Below are positions 13,521 through 19,589 of a stretch of DNA of 22,658 nt, one piece after another. Made by a program: the position numbers and the translations under genes. The stretch's first letter is position 1, and every line of letters begins with the position of its first letter. The notes under the pieces were generated by a model. The model saw nothing but the letters and a program-made list of their open reading frames with translations. It had not been told where the DNA came from and did not search any database. The DNA comes from a virus: positions 1 to 22,658 of the IMG/VR virus record IMGVR_UViG_3300017746_000183. One strand, given 5' to 3'.

Positions 13521-14615
13521 ATGCCTGCCAAGTCTGATTTAACCACTTCTCAAATTACTTCTTATCTTGCCGAGACCTTTGGTTCTGACATTAATACTGA
13601 TCACGTTCGTGCTGCAGCAACCTATTTCTCTGTATCATATCCTACTGCCGTCAAGCGTCTCTGTCAGTACAATGTTGCTCGCGGCAAATGGAACCTGACC
13701 ATTGAAGAAACACGTGACCAGTTGGAAACTCAGTTTCCTGATCAGGAAGAAATGAACCTCATCCCACTTAAAGATAATAGCTTTGTCCCGTTCGGTAACT
13801 TTACTGATCTGAAGAAAATTATTTCTTCTCGTCTTTTCTATCCTACATTCATTACTGGTATGTCTGGTAATGGTAAAACTTTCTCTGTAGAGCAAGCGTG
13901 TGCTGCTCTAGGACGTGAGTTGATTCGTGTAAACATTACAATCGAAACTGATGAAGATGATCTTATTGGTGGTTTCCGTCTTGTCGATGGGTCAACTGTT
14001 TGGCATAATGGACCTGTCATTGAAGCACTCGAACGTGGAGCAATCCTGCTACTCGATGAAGTTGACCTTGCTTCCAACAAAATTCTATGCCTTCAATCCA
14101 TCCTTGAAGGTAAAGGTGTGTTCCTGAAGAAGACAGGTCGCTATGTGAGACCTGCTGCTGGTTTCAATGTCATTGCTACTGCTAACACCAAGGGTAAGGG
14201 TTCTGATGATGGTCGCTTTATTGGTACTAACGTATTGAATGAAGCATTCTTGGAACGCTTTGCTCTCACCTTTGAGCAAGAGTATCCCACTCCCAAAATT
14301 GAGACTAAAATTCTTGAAAAAATTGGTGCGAATATTGGGGTGACAGATCCTGAATTCTGTGCTAAACTTGCTGACTGGGCTGACGTTATTCGCAAGACGT
14401 TTGCTGATGGTGGCGTGGATGAAATTATTTCTACTCGCCGCTTGTCTCATATCATTCGTGCTTATTCCATTTGGGGCGACCGATACAAGGCAATCAAAGT
14501 TTGTGTCAATAGATTTGATGAAGAAACAAAAACTCTCTTCCTTGATGTCTATACCAAACTTGATGAGAAAGTAGAAATGGAGGAAAGCGATGAGAGACCA
14601 TACTATGACCAGTGA
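13521..14615 (+). CDS. MoxR/CobS-type AAA+ ATPase
   Basis: This 364-residue AAA+ ATPase has Walker A GMSGNGKT at 113-120, Walker B ILLLDE at 175-180, sensor-1 N222 in IATANTKGKG, and the EAFLERF segment (241-247) with the likely arginine finger. TRRLSHIIRAY follows as the sensor-2 region. The first ~60 residues form a helical region (AATYFSVSYPTAVKRL) that could be a small DNA- or partner-binding domain. Cyanophage homologs are annotated CobS, the cobaltochelatase ATPase subunit. The motifs only prove membership of the MoxR clade, and no CobN is nearby. Its partner is very probably the VWA protein encoded just upstream. It has its own promoter region with triple repeats and overlaps the next small gene by 26 bases. 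Confidence 0.88.
   Translation: MPAKSDLTTSQITSYLAETFGSDINTDHVRAAATYFSVSYPTAVKRLCQYNVARGKWNLTIEETRDQLETQFPDQEEMNLIPLKDNSFVPFGNFTDLKKIISSRLFYPTFITGMSGNGKTFSVEQACAALGRELIRVNITIETDEDDLIGGFRLVDGSTVWHNGPVIEALERGAILLLDEVDLASNKILCLQSILEGKGVFLKKTGRYVRPAAGFNVIATANTKGKGSDDGRFIGTNVLNEAFLERFALTFEQEYPTPKIETKILEKIGANIGVTDPEFCAKLADWADVIRKTFADGGVDEIISTRRLSHIIRAYSIWGDRYKAIKVCVNRFDEETKTLFLDVYTKLDEKVEMEESDERPYYDQ
14579..14583 (+). promoter_or_regulatory. Ribosome-binding site GGAGG deciding the start at 14590
   Basis: GGAGG lies 6 bases before ATG 14590, inside the end of the MoxR gene. It favours this start over the in-frame ATG 14605, for which the spacing would be 21. Confidence 0.6.
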
Positions 14616-14778
14616 AAACTTTCATGGATACATTGGGCGAGTAGCAATCCTTAAGGATTGTAACCATCGCTCTGGAAAAATAATCAAAGGTGAGGGATTT
14701 AAACTTACTATGAAATCTATTGACGGCACGTTATTTGAGTGCTATCATGACAACATCGAATACATCTGGGGTAAATGA
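14590..14778 (+). CDS. Small protein of unknown function
   Basis: This 62-residue ORF starts at ATG 14590 inside the 3' end of the MoxR gene and is preceded by a good GGAGG site. Its stop overlaps the next start (ATGA at 14775). The sequence is strand-rich: YIGRVAILKDCNHRSGKIIKG then FKLTMKSIDGTLFECYHDNIEYI. It looks like a small SH3-like or Sm-like barrel, but I cannot assign a family. Close coupling to the DUF3310-like gene and gp45 places it in the replication operon. Confidence 0.68.
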   Translation: MRDHTMTSENFHGYIGRVAILKDCNHRSGKIIKGEGFKLTMKSIDGTLFECYHDNIEYIWGK

Positions 14779-15059
14779 CCAAATACAATGAAGACGCTCT
14801 TATCCAAGAGCTACGTGATTACATTTCTGGAACATATGGACAACACTATTCTGCTGGCAATGATGCCATTCAAACGTTAGATCTAATTGAAGCATGTGGA
14901 GACGCTGAGGCATTCTGCCGTAGCAACATCCTCAAGTATGCTTCGCGCTATGATCGTAAAGGCACTGCCCGTCGCGACATTATTAAAATCCTACACTATG
15001 CACTTCTGCTACTTCACTTTAGTGACAAGTCTGCTAAAACCGAACCCTATCCACAATGA
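14775..15059 (+). CDS. DUF3310-like small protein
   Basis: This is a 94-residue protein. The segment TLDLIEACGDAEAFCRSNILKYASRYDRKGTARRDIIKILHYALLLL matches the DUF3310 pattern found in many phages: an acidic LI-D helix, then a G/S-N-I-KY motif, then R..K.....D..K...Y. (The motif spans residues about 34-81.) The family is widespread next to phage replication genes, and its biochemical role is unclear to me; some members are labelled nucleotide kinase. It starts at the ATGA overlap with the previous gene, and its stop overlaps the gp45 start by four bases. An alternative for such helical bundles is a nucleotide-pyrophosphatase-like fold. The family call is by eye. Confidence 0.75.
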   Translation: MTKYNEDALIQELRDYISGTYGQHYSAGNDAIQTLDLIEACGDAEAFCRSNILKYASRYDRKGTARRDIIKILHYALLLLHFSDKSAKTEPYPQ

Positions 15060-15727
15060 ACAAAGTTATTCTTTCTGAACAGACTCTTCAGGTTCTTAAG
15101 AACTATTCCACAATCAATGGTTCTATCCTCATTCGCAAGGGTAATCAACTGAAGACAATCAGCGTCGGAGAGAATGCTCTTGCACAATATTCATGTGAAG
15201 AGAGTTTTCCTCAAACGTTCGGTATCTATGATCTCAACCAGTTCCTTGCTGGGTTGACTTTATTCCAGGATCCAATCTTGGAATTCGATAACGATAACTA
15301 TGTGACTATTCGTAGTCGTGGTCGCTCTGCAAAGTATTTCTTCTCAGATCCTGAGATTACTTTGAAGTCTGCTCCCGAAAAAAATATTAAATTTCCTGGT
15401 GGAGACATCGCTTTTAATATCACATGGGAAGACATCACGTCACTACAAAAAGCAGCAGCAGTTTACAATCTAACTGATCTTGTTTTTAAATCCGTAGACA
15501 ATCAAATTAGTTTGTATCTTCGTGATTCTGAAAACGAAACTAGTAATGATTATTGTCAAACTATTGCTGGGGATACAACTGGTGATTACGAACTGGTTCT
15601 CAAAGTGGAACACCTTCGTCTCCAACCAGGAGACTATCATGTTAAAGTGTCTGAGCATCTAGTATCCGAGTGGCGTCACACTCGCTTGGATCTTGTCTAT
15701 TATATTGCATTGGAATTTGATGACTAA
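15056..15727 (+). CDS. gp45: Sliding clamp gp45
   Basis: This is a 223-residue protein (228 in T4), located directly before gp44 as in T4. The trimeric clamp encircles DNA, tethers polymerase gp43 and, in T4, also activates late transcription with gp55 and gp33. The N terminus MNKVILSEQTLQVLKNYSTINGSI is the cyanophage gp45 pattern, and the remainder has the two-domain, strand-rich composition of the PCNA-like fold (EITLKSAPEKN linker, C-terminal LDLVYYIALEFDD). No enzymatic motifs are expected. ATG 15056 overlaps the preceding stop (ATGA), and the gene overlaps gp44 by eight bases. Confidence 0.94.
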   Translation: MNKVILSEQTLQVLKNYSTINGSILIRKGNQLKTISVGENALAQYSCEESFPQTFGIYDLNQFLAGLTLFQDPILEFDNDNYVTIRSRGRSAKYFFSDPEITLKSAPEKNIKFPGGDIAFNITWEDITSLQKAAAVYNLTDLVFKSVDNQISLYLRDSENETSNDYCQTIAGDTTGDYELVLKVEHLRLQPGDYHVKVSEHLVSEWRHTRLDLVYYIALEFDD

Positions 15728-16664
15728 AAAGTTTCTATGGGTTGAGCAGTATCGTCCCCAAAAAATCGATGACTGCATTCTGCCTGACAATCTTAAGAAA
15801 CCATTTCAAGGATTTGTAGAGCAGGGAGAGATCCCTAATCTGCTTCTCCTGGGGTCTGCAGGCGTCGGTAAGACCACTGTTGCTAAAGCGTTGTGTGAGG
15901 AGATTGGTGCCTCTTACATCGTCATTAACGGGTCAGACGAGGGACGTTTCCTGGACACCGTACGTAATCGAGTCAAGCAGTTTGCTTCTACAGTCTCACT
16001 AACCTCAGGAGCGCCTCACAAGGTGGTCATCATCGATGAGGCAGACAACACCACCCATGACGTGCAACTCTCCTTACGTGCCTTTGTGGAAGCGTTTCAC
16101 AGCAACTGCCGTTTCATCTTTACTTGCAACTTCCAAAATAAAATTATTGAACCACTGCACTCACGATGCACAGTTGTAGACTTTCGTATCAATAAGAGTC
16201 AGCAACAAAAGTTGCAAGCACAGTTCTTTGGTCGCTTGAAAGAAATCCTTGACGAGAATGAAATTGAGTACGAAGACAAAATTCTTGTTAAACTTATTGG
16301 TCGTTACTTTCCTGACTGGCGTCGTTTGATTAATGAAACTCAACGTCATTCAGCATCAGGAAAAATTAACACTGATATCTTAGTTGATATTGCAGACATC
16401 AATCTTGATTCTCTATTGGCAGCATTAAAGAATAAAGAGTTTACTACTGTACGTAAGTGGGTCATTGAAAATATTGACAATGATCCAAACATCGTCATGC
16501 GTAAAATCTATAATCTTCTATACGAACAAATTAAACCCAAGTACATTCCCGAAGCAGTTTTGATTCTTGCTAGATATCAATACCAGATTGCTTTTGTTGC
16601 TGATCAGGAAGTCAATCTTCTTGCTTGCTTGACTGAAGTAATGATGGGATGTGAATTCAAATAA
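15720..16664 (+). CDS. gp44: Clamp loader large subunit gp44
   Basis: This 314-residue AAA+ ATPase (319 in T4) has WVEQYRPQ at 7-14 (the RFC-box start), Walker A GSAGVGKT at 45-52, Walker B with DEAD at 106-109, and the SRC motif with arginine finger at 148-150. With gp62 it loads the gp45 clamp. I use ATG 15720, because the upstream ATG at 15693 would add nine residues lying inside gp45 and ahead of the conserved N terminus. Base composition changes sharply within the gene. By hand count, 60-base blocks at 15841 and 16021 hold 34 and 32 G+C, while blocks at 16261 and 16381 hold 21 and 19. Unlike T4, gp62 does not follow immediately. Confidence 0.96.
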   Translation: MTKKFLWVEQYRPQKIDDCILPDNLKKPFQGFVEQGEIPNLLLLGSAGVGKTTVAKALCEEIGASYIVINGSDEGRFLDTVRNRVKQFASTVSLTSGAPHKVVIIDEADNTTHDVQLSLRAFVEAFHSNCRFIFTCNFQNKIIEPLHSRCTVVDFRINKSQQQKLQAQFFGRLKEILDENEIEYEDKILVKLIGRYFPDWRRLINETQRHSASGKINTDILVDIADINLDSLLAALKNKEFTTVRKWVIENIDNDPNIVMRKIYNLLYEQIKPKYIPEAVLILARYQYQIAFVADQEVNLLACLTEVMMGCEFK

Positions 16665-16673
16665 TTTATAATT

Positions 16674-16874
16674 ATGGAAATCAGTAAAGCCGATCTCATT
16701 CATCACAGAATCCAAGCAGTCCTTCGAGAGAATGATTTTCAGGATGATGATCTTAAATACTTAGGATTCAATGAAGACAAAGGAGAGCATGAGTACAAAA
16801 TCAATGGACAATATGTCGTCCTTGCATCACAAATCGAAGACTTTGAAGAAGTCGAAAGTGAAGACGACACCTGA
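16674..16874 (+). CDS. Small acidic protein of unknown function
   Basis: This 66-residue ORF starts at ATG 16674, ten bases after the gp44 stop. An N-terminal helix (DLIHHRIQAVLRENDFQDDDLKYLGF) is followed by a strand pair (HEYKINGQYVVLASQ) and a very acidic end (DFEEVESEDDT). I do not recognise a family. No clear ribosome site is seen. It overlaps the next GTG start by 17 bases. It could be a clamp-loader-associated or DNA-mimic-like protein, but only its acidity hints at that. Confidence 0.62.
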   Translation: MEISKADLIHHRIQAVLRENDFQDDDLKYLGFNEDKGEHEYKINGQYVVLASQIEDFEEVESEDDT

Positions 16875-17034
16875 AAATGTAGCAGAAGCAAATGAAGCAT
16901 TGTTTCATGCTACAATGAACCTACCCCATGCTGCTGCTCATTGTGGAATGACAGAGCGTGAAATGAAAATGATCTTTCGTGAATACCTTAAATACCATGC
17001 CCCAGACATTGAAGTCTTTAAAGACGCCACTTAG
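16858..17034 (+). CDS. Small helix-turn-helix-like protein, GTG start
   Basis: This 58-residue ORF is taken from GTG 16858 (KTTPENVAEANEALF). A frame extension to ATG 16771 would run almost entirely inside the previous gene and is Ser/Lys-rich without family resemblance. TTG 16843 is an alternative. The core NLPHAAAHCGMTEREMKMIF (about residues 22-41) has the A-x3-G-(M)-T spacing of a helix-turn-helix, and similar small proteins occur near Dam genes in cyanophages as far as I recall. DNA binding is therefore plausible, and a regulatory role for the Dam gene it overlaps is inference. Confidence 0.6.
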   Translation: MKTTPENVAEANEALFHATMNLPHAAAHCGMTEREMKMIFREYLKYHAPDIEVFKDAT

Positions 17035-17839
17035 ATATCCTGGTGGTAAGAGTCGTGCCCTGAGTAAACTCTTTCAGTATATTCCTGATCTTAAGGAGTA
17101 CACTCACTATCGTGAACCATTTATTGGTGGTGGTTCTGTGGCGTTGGAAATTGGTAAGCGATACCCACACCTAGACATCTGGGTCAATGATCTTTACGAT
17201 CCACTTTATAACTTCTGGCGTGTTCTTCAAGATCAAGGTGATGAACTTTCTTCCTTGCTGAAGGATCTTAAGAACGATCATCCAGATCAAACATCAGCAA
17301 AAACTTTATTTCTAGATTCCAAGGACCAATTAAATGATGCCTCTACGTCCGATCTACTTCGTGCTGTGTGTTTTTATATTGTCAATAAGTGCTCTTTCTC
17401 TGGTCTCACTGAGTCCTCGTCCTTCAGCAAGCAAGCGTCAGATAGCAATTTCTCGATGCGAGGCATTTGTAAACTCCCTGAATATTCAGGAATGATTTCC
17501 AAGTGGAAAATTACTAAACTTTCATATGAAGAACTCTTTTGCGATAGCAAGTCAACCTTCGTCTATCTCGATCCCCCCTATGAGATCGGATCTAATCTTT
17601 ATGGTAAGCGAGGAAGCATGCACAAAGGATTCGACCACGATCAGTTTGCTTCTGATTGTGATCGCTTTATCTCTCATCAACTTGTTAGTTACAATTCGTC
17701 GCAACTGATCCGAGACCGCTTCAAGAAGGGGTGGACAGCTGCTGAATTTGCACACACTTACACCATGAGGAGCGTGGGGAGTTATAATACAGATCAAGCG
17801 TCTCGCAAGGAACTCGTCCTAACCAACTATGAAATGTGA
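16997..17839 (+). CDS. dam: DNA adenine methyltransferase (Dam, D12 class)
   Basis: This 280-residue N6-adenine methyltransferase of the D12/Dam class has TPLRYPGGKSR (10-20; AdoMet-binding motif), REPFIGGGSVAL (39-50), and the catalytic DPPY at 192-195 (FVYLDPPYE). The fold normally methylates adenine in GATC, and GATC is frequent in the window. Phages use it to resist restriction or to mark replicated DNA. The start is uncertain: ATG 16997 is used, TTG 17009 (KSLKTPLRY) and GTG 16979 are possible, and none has a good ribosome site. It overlaps the helix-turn-helix gene by 38 bases and the next microgene by 11. In T4 dam is not between gp44 and gp62, so this is an insertion in the clamp-loader operon. 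Confidence 0.92.
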   Translation: MPQTLKSLKTPLRYPGGKSRALSKLFQYIPDLKEYTHYREPFIGGGSVALEIGKRYPHLDIWVNDLYDPLYNFWRVLQDQGDELSSLLKDLKNDHPDQTSAKTLFLDSKDQLNDASTSDLLRAVCFYIVNKCSFSGLTESSSFSKQASDSNFSMRGICKLPEYSGMISKWKITKLSYEELFCDSKSTFVYLDPPYEIGSNLYGKRGSMHKGFDHDQFASDCDRFISHQLVSYNSSQLIRDRFKKGWTAAEFAHTYTMRSVGSYNTDQASRKELVLTNYEM

Positions 17840-17969
17840 AGTCAGACTCTACGTAGCAGGTCGCCTCTTTGCTGAGGAAGTCTATGCTCGCAACTATGAG
17901 GAAGCAAAGGAAGTTGCTCTTGCTCGCAACCCCAATGCTAAGGTAGTTGGTGTCACTGCTAAATTCTAA
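17829..17969 (+). CDS. Conserved 46-residue microprotein after Dam
   Basis: This ORF from ATG 17829 to TAA 17967-17969 begins inside the end of Dam and shares its last A with the next ATG. The sequence is KCEVRLYVAGRLFAEEVYA, then NYEEAKEVALARNPNAKVV and a final strand. This gives a beta-beta-alpha-beta outline with a regular, non-random look, and the last part resembles small proteins I recall from other cyanophages. It may be a tiny compact domain. Function unknown. Confidence 0.72.
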   Translation: MKCEVRLYVAGRLFAEEVYARNYEEAKEVALARNPNAKVVGVTAKF

Positions 17970-18169
17970 TGATACCTAAAGAATATCAGCATGGTGGTAG
18001 GGAAGTATCCCCCACCAATATTTTATTGCTTATCAGTGATCTTGAAGGTACGTATCAATATCTCAAGTGGATGGGATTTGATGAAGATATGAAAGTCCTT
18101 GAAGAAATGAAAGGACGATACTATAAATTGTATTTCAAAACAAAAAAAGAATGGAAAATTACCAACTGA
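17969..18169 (+). CDS. Small protein of unknown function upstream of gp62
   Basis: This 66-residue ORF begins at the TAATG junction with the preceding microgene and overlaps the gp62 start by 19 bases. It reads IPKEYQHGGREVSPTNILLLISDLEGTYQYLKWMGF and then a Lys-rich tail. It is probably helical, and no family is recognised. The junctions on both sides argue that it is translated. Confidence 0.62.
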   Translation: MIPKEYQHGGREVSPTNILLLISDLEGTYQYLKWMGFDEDMKVLEEMKGRYYKLYFKTKKEWKITN

Positions 18170-18540
18170 AAGATTACTTGTATACAATTAATCAATCTAA
18201 GCATAATTTACTGAGACAAAATCCTGAAGCTGTTAAAGGTTATCCACCATTCATTATAAACAAGTGTCTATCTGGATTTACGGATAGCATTTTATTTGCC
18301 AATGAGATGAACATTCATAATCATTTGGACAAACAGATGCAATATGATTTTTATCTAAATAGTTTGAAGCCGAGGAAAAGATTTTCTCCCTGGTTGCGTA
18401 AAGGTGAATTAGAGAACCTTGAATTGGTGAAGCAATATTATGGATACAACCATAGTAAAGCAGTTGCCGCCCTTAGAATTCTTACTAATTCTGAACTTGA
18501 GCAGATTAAAAAATTATTAGATAAAGGCGGTAACAGATGA
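18151..18540 (+). CDS. gp62: Clamp loader small subunit gp62
   Basis: This 129-residue protein has the gp62 hallmarks: LKDYLYTINQSK at 7-18, YPPFIINKCLS, NEMNIHNHLDKQMQYDFYLNSL (split as two adjacent motifs), then a PRKRFSPWL block. It is shorter than T4 gp62 (187 residues), lacking part of the C-terminal region. With four gp44 subunits it forms the loader for gp45, and in T4 gp62 bridges to the clamp. The start at ATG 18151 lies within the preceding gene, and its stop overlaps regA (ATGA). Between gp44 and gp62 lie five other genes. Confidence 0.93.
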   Translation: MENYQLKDYLYTINQSKHNLLRQNPEAVKGYPPFIINKCLSGFTDSILFANEMNIHNHLDKQMQYDFYLNSLKPRKRFSPWLRKGELENLELVKQYYGYNHSKAVAALRILTNSELEQIKKLLDKGGNR

Positions 18541-18956
18541 ATGAAATTGAAATTCAGTGGCAACCATCAGATATGGTTGAGGTGTTGTTGAATGAACCAG
18601 ATGATTTTCTGAAAGTTCGTGAAACACTCACTCGTATTGGTGTTGCTTCTAGGAGAGATAGAAAATTATATCAGTCTTGTCATATCCTACACAAGCAAGG
18701 TAAGTATTATATCGTTCACTTCAAAGAGTTGTTTGCTCTTGATGGTAAAAATACTAACTTGTCTTTAAATGATGTGCAACGTCGTAATCGTATTGCACAA
18801 CTTTTATCGGACTGGGGACTGATTGGTATTGTTGATAAAACTCAAATTGAAGACGTAGCAGCACTCAATCAAATTAAAGTTCTTTCATATAAAGATAAGG
18901 GAGAGTGGACATTGGAGTCCAAATATAATATTGGTCGTAAAAAACCAGAAGCATAA
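18537..18956 (+). CDS. regA: Translational repressor RegA
   Basis: This is a 139-residue protein (122 in T4). The block FLKVRETLTRIGVASRRDRKLYQSCHILHK (about 24-53, split here into strand and helix) and YYIVHFKELFALDGK with RRNRIAQLLSDWGLI are characteristic RegA features. RegA binds early mRNAs near their start codons and stops translation of replication genes such as the clamp and clamp-loader messages, and of its own. gp62-regA coupling (ATGA at 18537, GGCGG upstream) matches the T4 order. The stop codon TAA overlaps an ATAAATA box. A structured stretch follows. Confidence 0.95.
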   Translation: MNEIEIQWQPSDMVEVLLNEPDDFLKVRETLTRIGVASRRDRKLYQSCHILHKQGKYYIVHFKELFALDGKNTNLSLNDVQRRNRIAQLLSDWGLIGIVDKTQIEDVAALNQIKVLSYKDKGEWTLESKYNIGRKKPEA

Positions 18957-18959
18957 ATA
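18953..18959 (+). promoter_or_regulatory. Possible late-type box ATAAATA at the regA stop
   Basis: ATAAATA overlaps the regA stop and precedes the hairpins at 18965-18984 and 19007-19036. If active, it would produce a short transcript ending at the 19034-19040 T run. It equals the T4 late box TATAAATA at seven of eight positions (first base C). The terminator just downstream makes a role for hsp20 unlikely. Confidence 0.3.
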
Positions 18960-18964
18960 AATTT

Positions 18965-18984
18965 GAGACCTTTCGTGCGGTCTC
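18965..18984 (+). other. GAGACC/GGTCTC hairpin downstream of regA
   Basis: GAGACC (18965-18970) pairs perfectly with GGTCTC (18979-18984) around an eight-base loop TTTCGTGC. It is followed by unpaired sequence and not by a T run, so it is more likely a structured RNA element than a terminator by itself. Confidence 0.6.
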
Positions 18985-19006
18985 TACAAAAGTCGGAAAC
19001 CCTTAT

Positions 19007-19040
19007 AAAGTGATGCGGTGAACACTACATCACTTTTTTT
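19007..19040 (+). terminator. Extended terminator hairpin after regA
   Basis: AAAGTGATG (19007-19015) pairs perfectly with CATCACTTT (19028-19036), and the interior GGTG/CACT can extend the helix to an AA loop. The T run 19034-19040 makes this a good intrinsic terminator for the clamp-loader/regA transcript. Confidence 0.82.
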
Positions 19041-19048
19041 GTGTCTTG

Positions 19049-19056
19049 ATTAAATA
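19049..19056 (+). promoter_or_regulatory. Possible late promoter box ATTAAATA before hsp20
   Basis: ATTAAATA lies eight bases after the terminator T run and 56 bases before the hsp20 ATG. A TTCG-loop hairpin can form in the leader at about 19061-19077. The same terminator-then-ATTAAATA order occurs at 3476-3508. Confidence 0.35.
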
Positions 19057-19112
19057 GTAAAGGATGCCTTCGGGGTCCATACAAACATCTCGCTTATCTA
19101 AGGAGAACACTA

Positions 19113-19520
19113 ATGACGCATACATGGGATCTATACCTACCTCATGCTGTAGGTTTAAATGATATGTTCCATCGATTAGATTCGATGACCAATCATAATA
19201 AAAACTACCCCCCGTATAATTTAATCAAACATGACGCCAGTAATTACGAAATTCAAATTGCTCTCGCAGGATTTAAAAGAGAGGAGATTGAAGTATCTAC
19301 TGAATCAAACATTCTCAAGGTTACCAGCAACACTACAAGACAGGATACTGAAACAGAATACTTACACAAAGGAGTCTCGCGAAGATCATTTGCGAATACT
19401 TGGCAACTCGGTGACGATGTTAGAGTTGTGGACGTGACGTTTGAGGATGGTATGCTGGTCGTGAGTTTAGAAAAAATTATTCCAGACCACATGAGACGAA
19501 CGACTTACGAAGTCAAATAA
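19113..19520 (+). CDS. hsp20: Small heat-shock protein Hsp20
   Basis: This is a 135-residue alpha-crystallin-family chaperone. After a variable ~30-residue N terminus comes the crystallin domain: YNLIKHDASNYEIQIALAGF (about 35-54), REEIEVSTESNILKVTS, then YLHKGVSRRSFANTWQL, and the hallmark DGMLVVSLEK near 111-120. Hsp20 is found in nearly all T4-like cyanophages, next to regA and gp43, and is thought to protect phage or host proteins during infection. The C-terminal I-x-I anchor seen in many members is not obvious; the tail is TTYEVK. ATG 19113 follows AGGAG at 19101-19105 with seven-base spacing. It has a leader of its own and a downstream terminator, so it is probably a single-gene transcript. 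Confidence 0.94.
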   Translation: MTHTWDLYLPHAVGLNDMFHRLDSMTNHNKNYPPYNLIKHDASNYEIQIALAGFKREEIEVSTESNILKVTSNTTRQDTETEYLHKGVSRRSFANTWQLGDDVRVVDVTFEDGMLVVSLEKIIPDHMRRTTYEVK

Positions 19521-19531
19521 ATATCTGTCAC

Positions 19532-19551
19532 AGGGGGCGGTTGCCCCCTTT
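19532..19551 (+). terminator. Terminator-like hairpin after hsp20
   Basis: AGGGGGC pairs with GCCCCCT around GGTT (stem 19532-19538/19543-19549), followed by only three T. It is probably an intrinsic terminator of moderate strength. The left half of a -35 candidate for the next gene lies in its loop and right arm. Confidence 0.65.
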
Positions 19552-19569
19552 GCAATTTCGTGCTATACT
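19541..19569 (+). promoter_or_regulatory. Extended -10 promoter for the second Sm-like gene
   Basis: TGCTATACT (TATACT at 19564-19569) is an extended -10, with a weak -35 (TTGCCC, 19541-19546) 17 bases upstream, inside the terminator hairpin. The start codon at 19590 is 20 bases downstream. Confidence 0.48.
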
Positions 19570-19589
19570 ACTAAAAAGATTGGAGAACT

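Noticed and set aside
13521-14615. Literal reading of the MoxR ATPase as cobaltochelatase CobS
   Set aside because: Walker and sensor motifs show only the MoxR clade. No CobN is in the window, and the partner VWA protein carries a protease-like domain.
15693-15719. ATG at 15693 as gp44 start
   Set aside because: The extra nine residues lie inside gp45 and ahead of the conserved MTKKFLWVEQYRP start.
16667-16672. TATAAT just before ATG 16674
   Set aside because: A transcript from it would start after the ATG; the gene is more likely read from the gp44 transcript.
16979-16996. GTG start for Dam at 16979
   Set aside because: It overlaps the HTH-like gene further and has no ribosome site. ATG 16997 is preferred, though not securely.
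18355-18361. CTAAATA inside gp62
   Set aside because: It lies mid-gene, with no late gene start at the usual distance, so it is probably chance.
19064-19168. Short ORF in the hsp20 leader as a possible leader peptide
   Set aside because: It runs into hsp20 in another frame and has no ribosome site or conservation evidence.
19517-19523. ATAAATA at the hsp20 stop as a late promoter
   Set aside because: A terminator-like hairpin follows within ten bases, so it would not reach the next gene.
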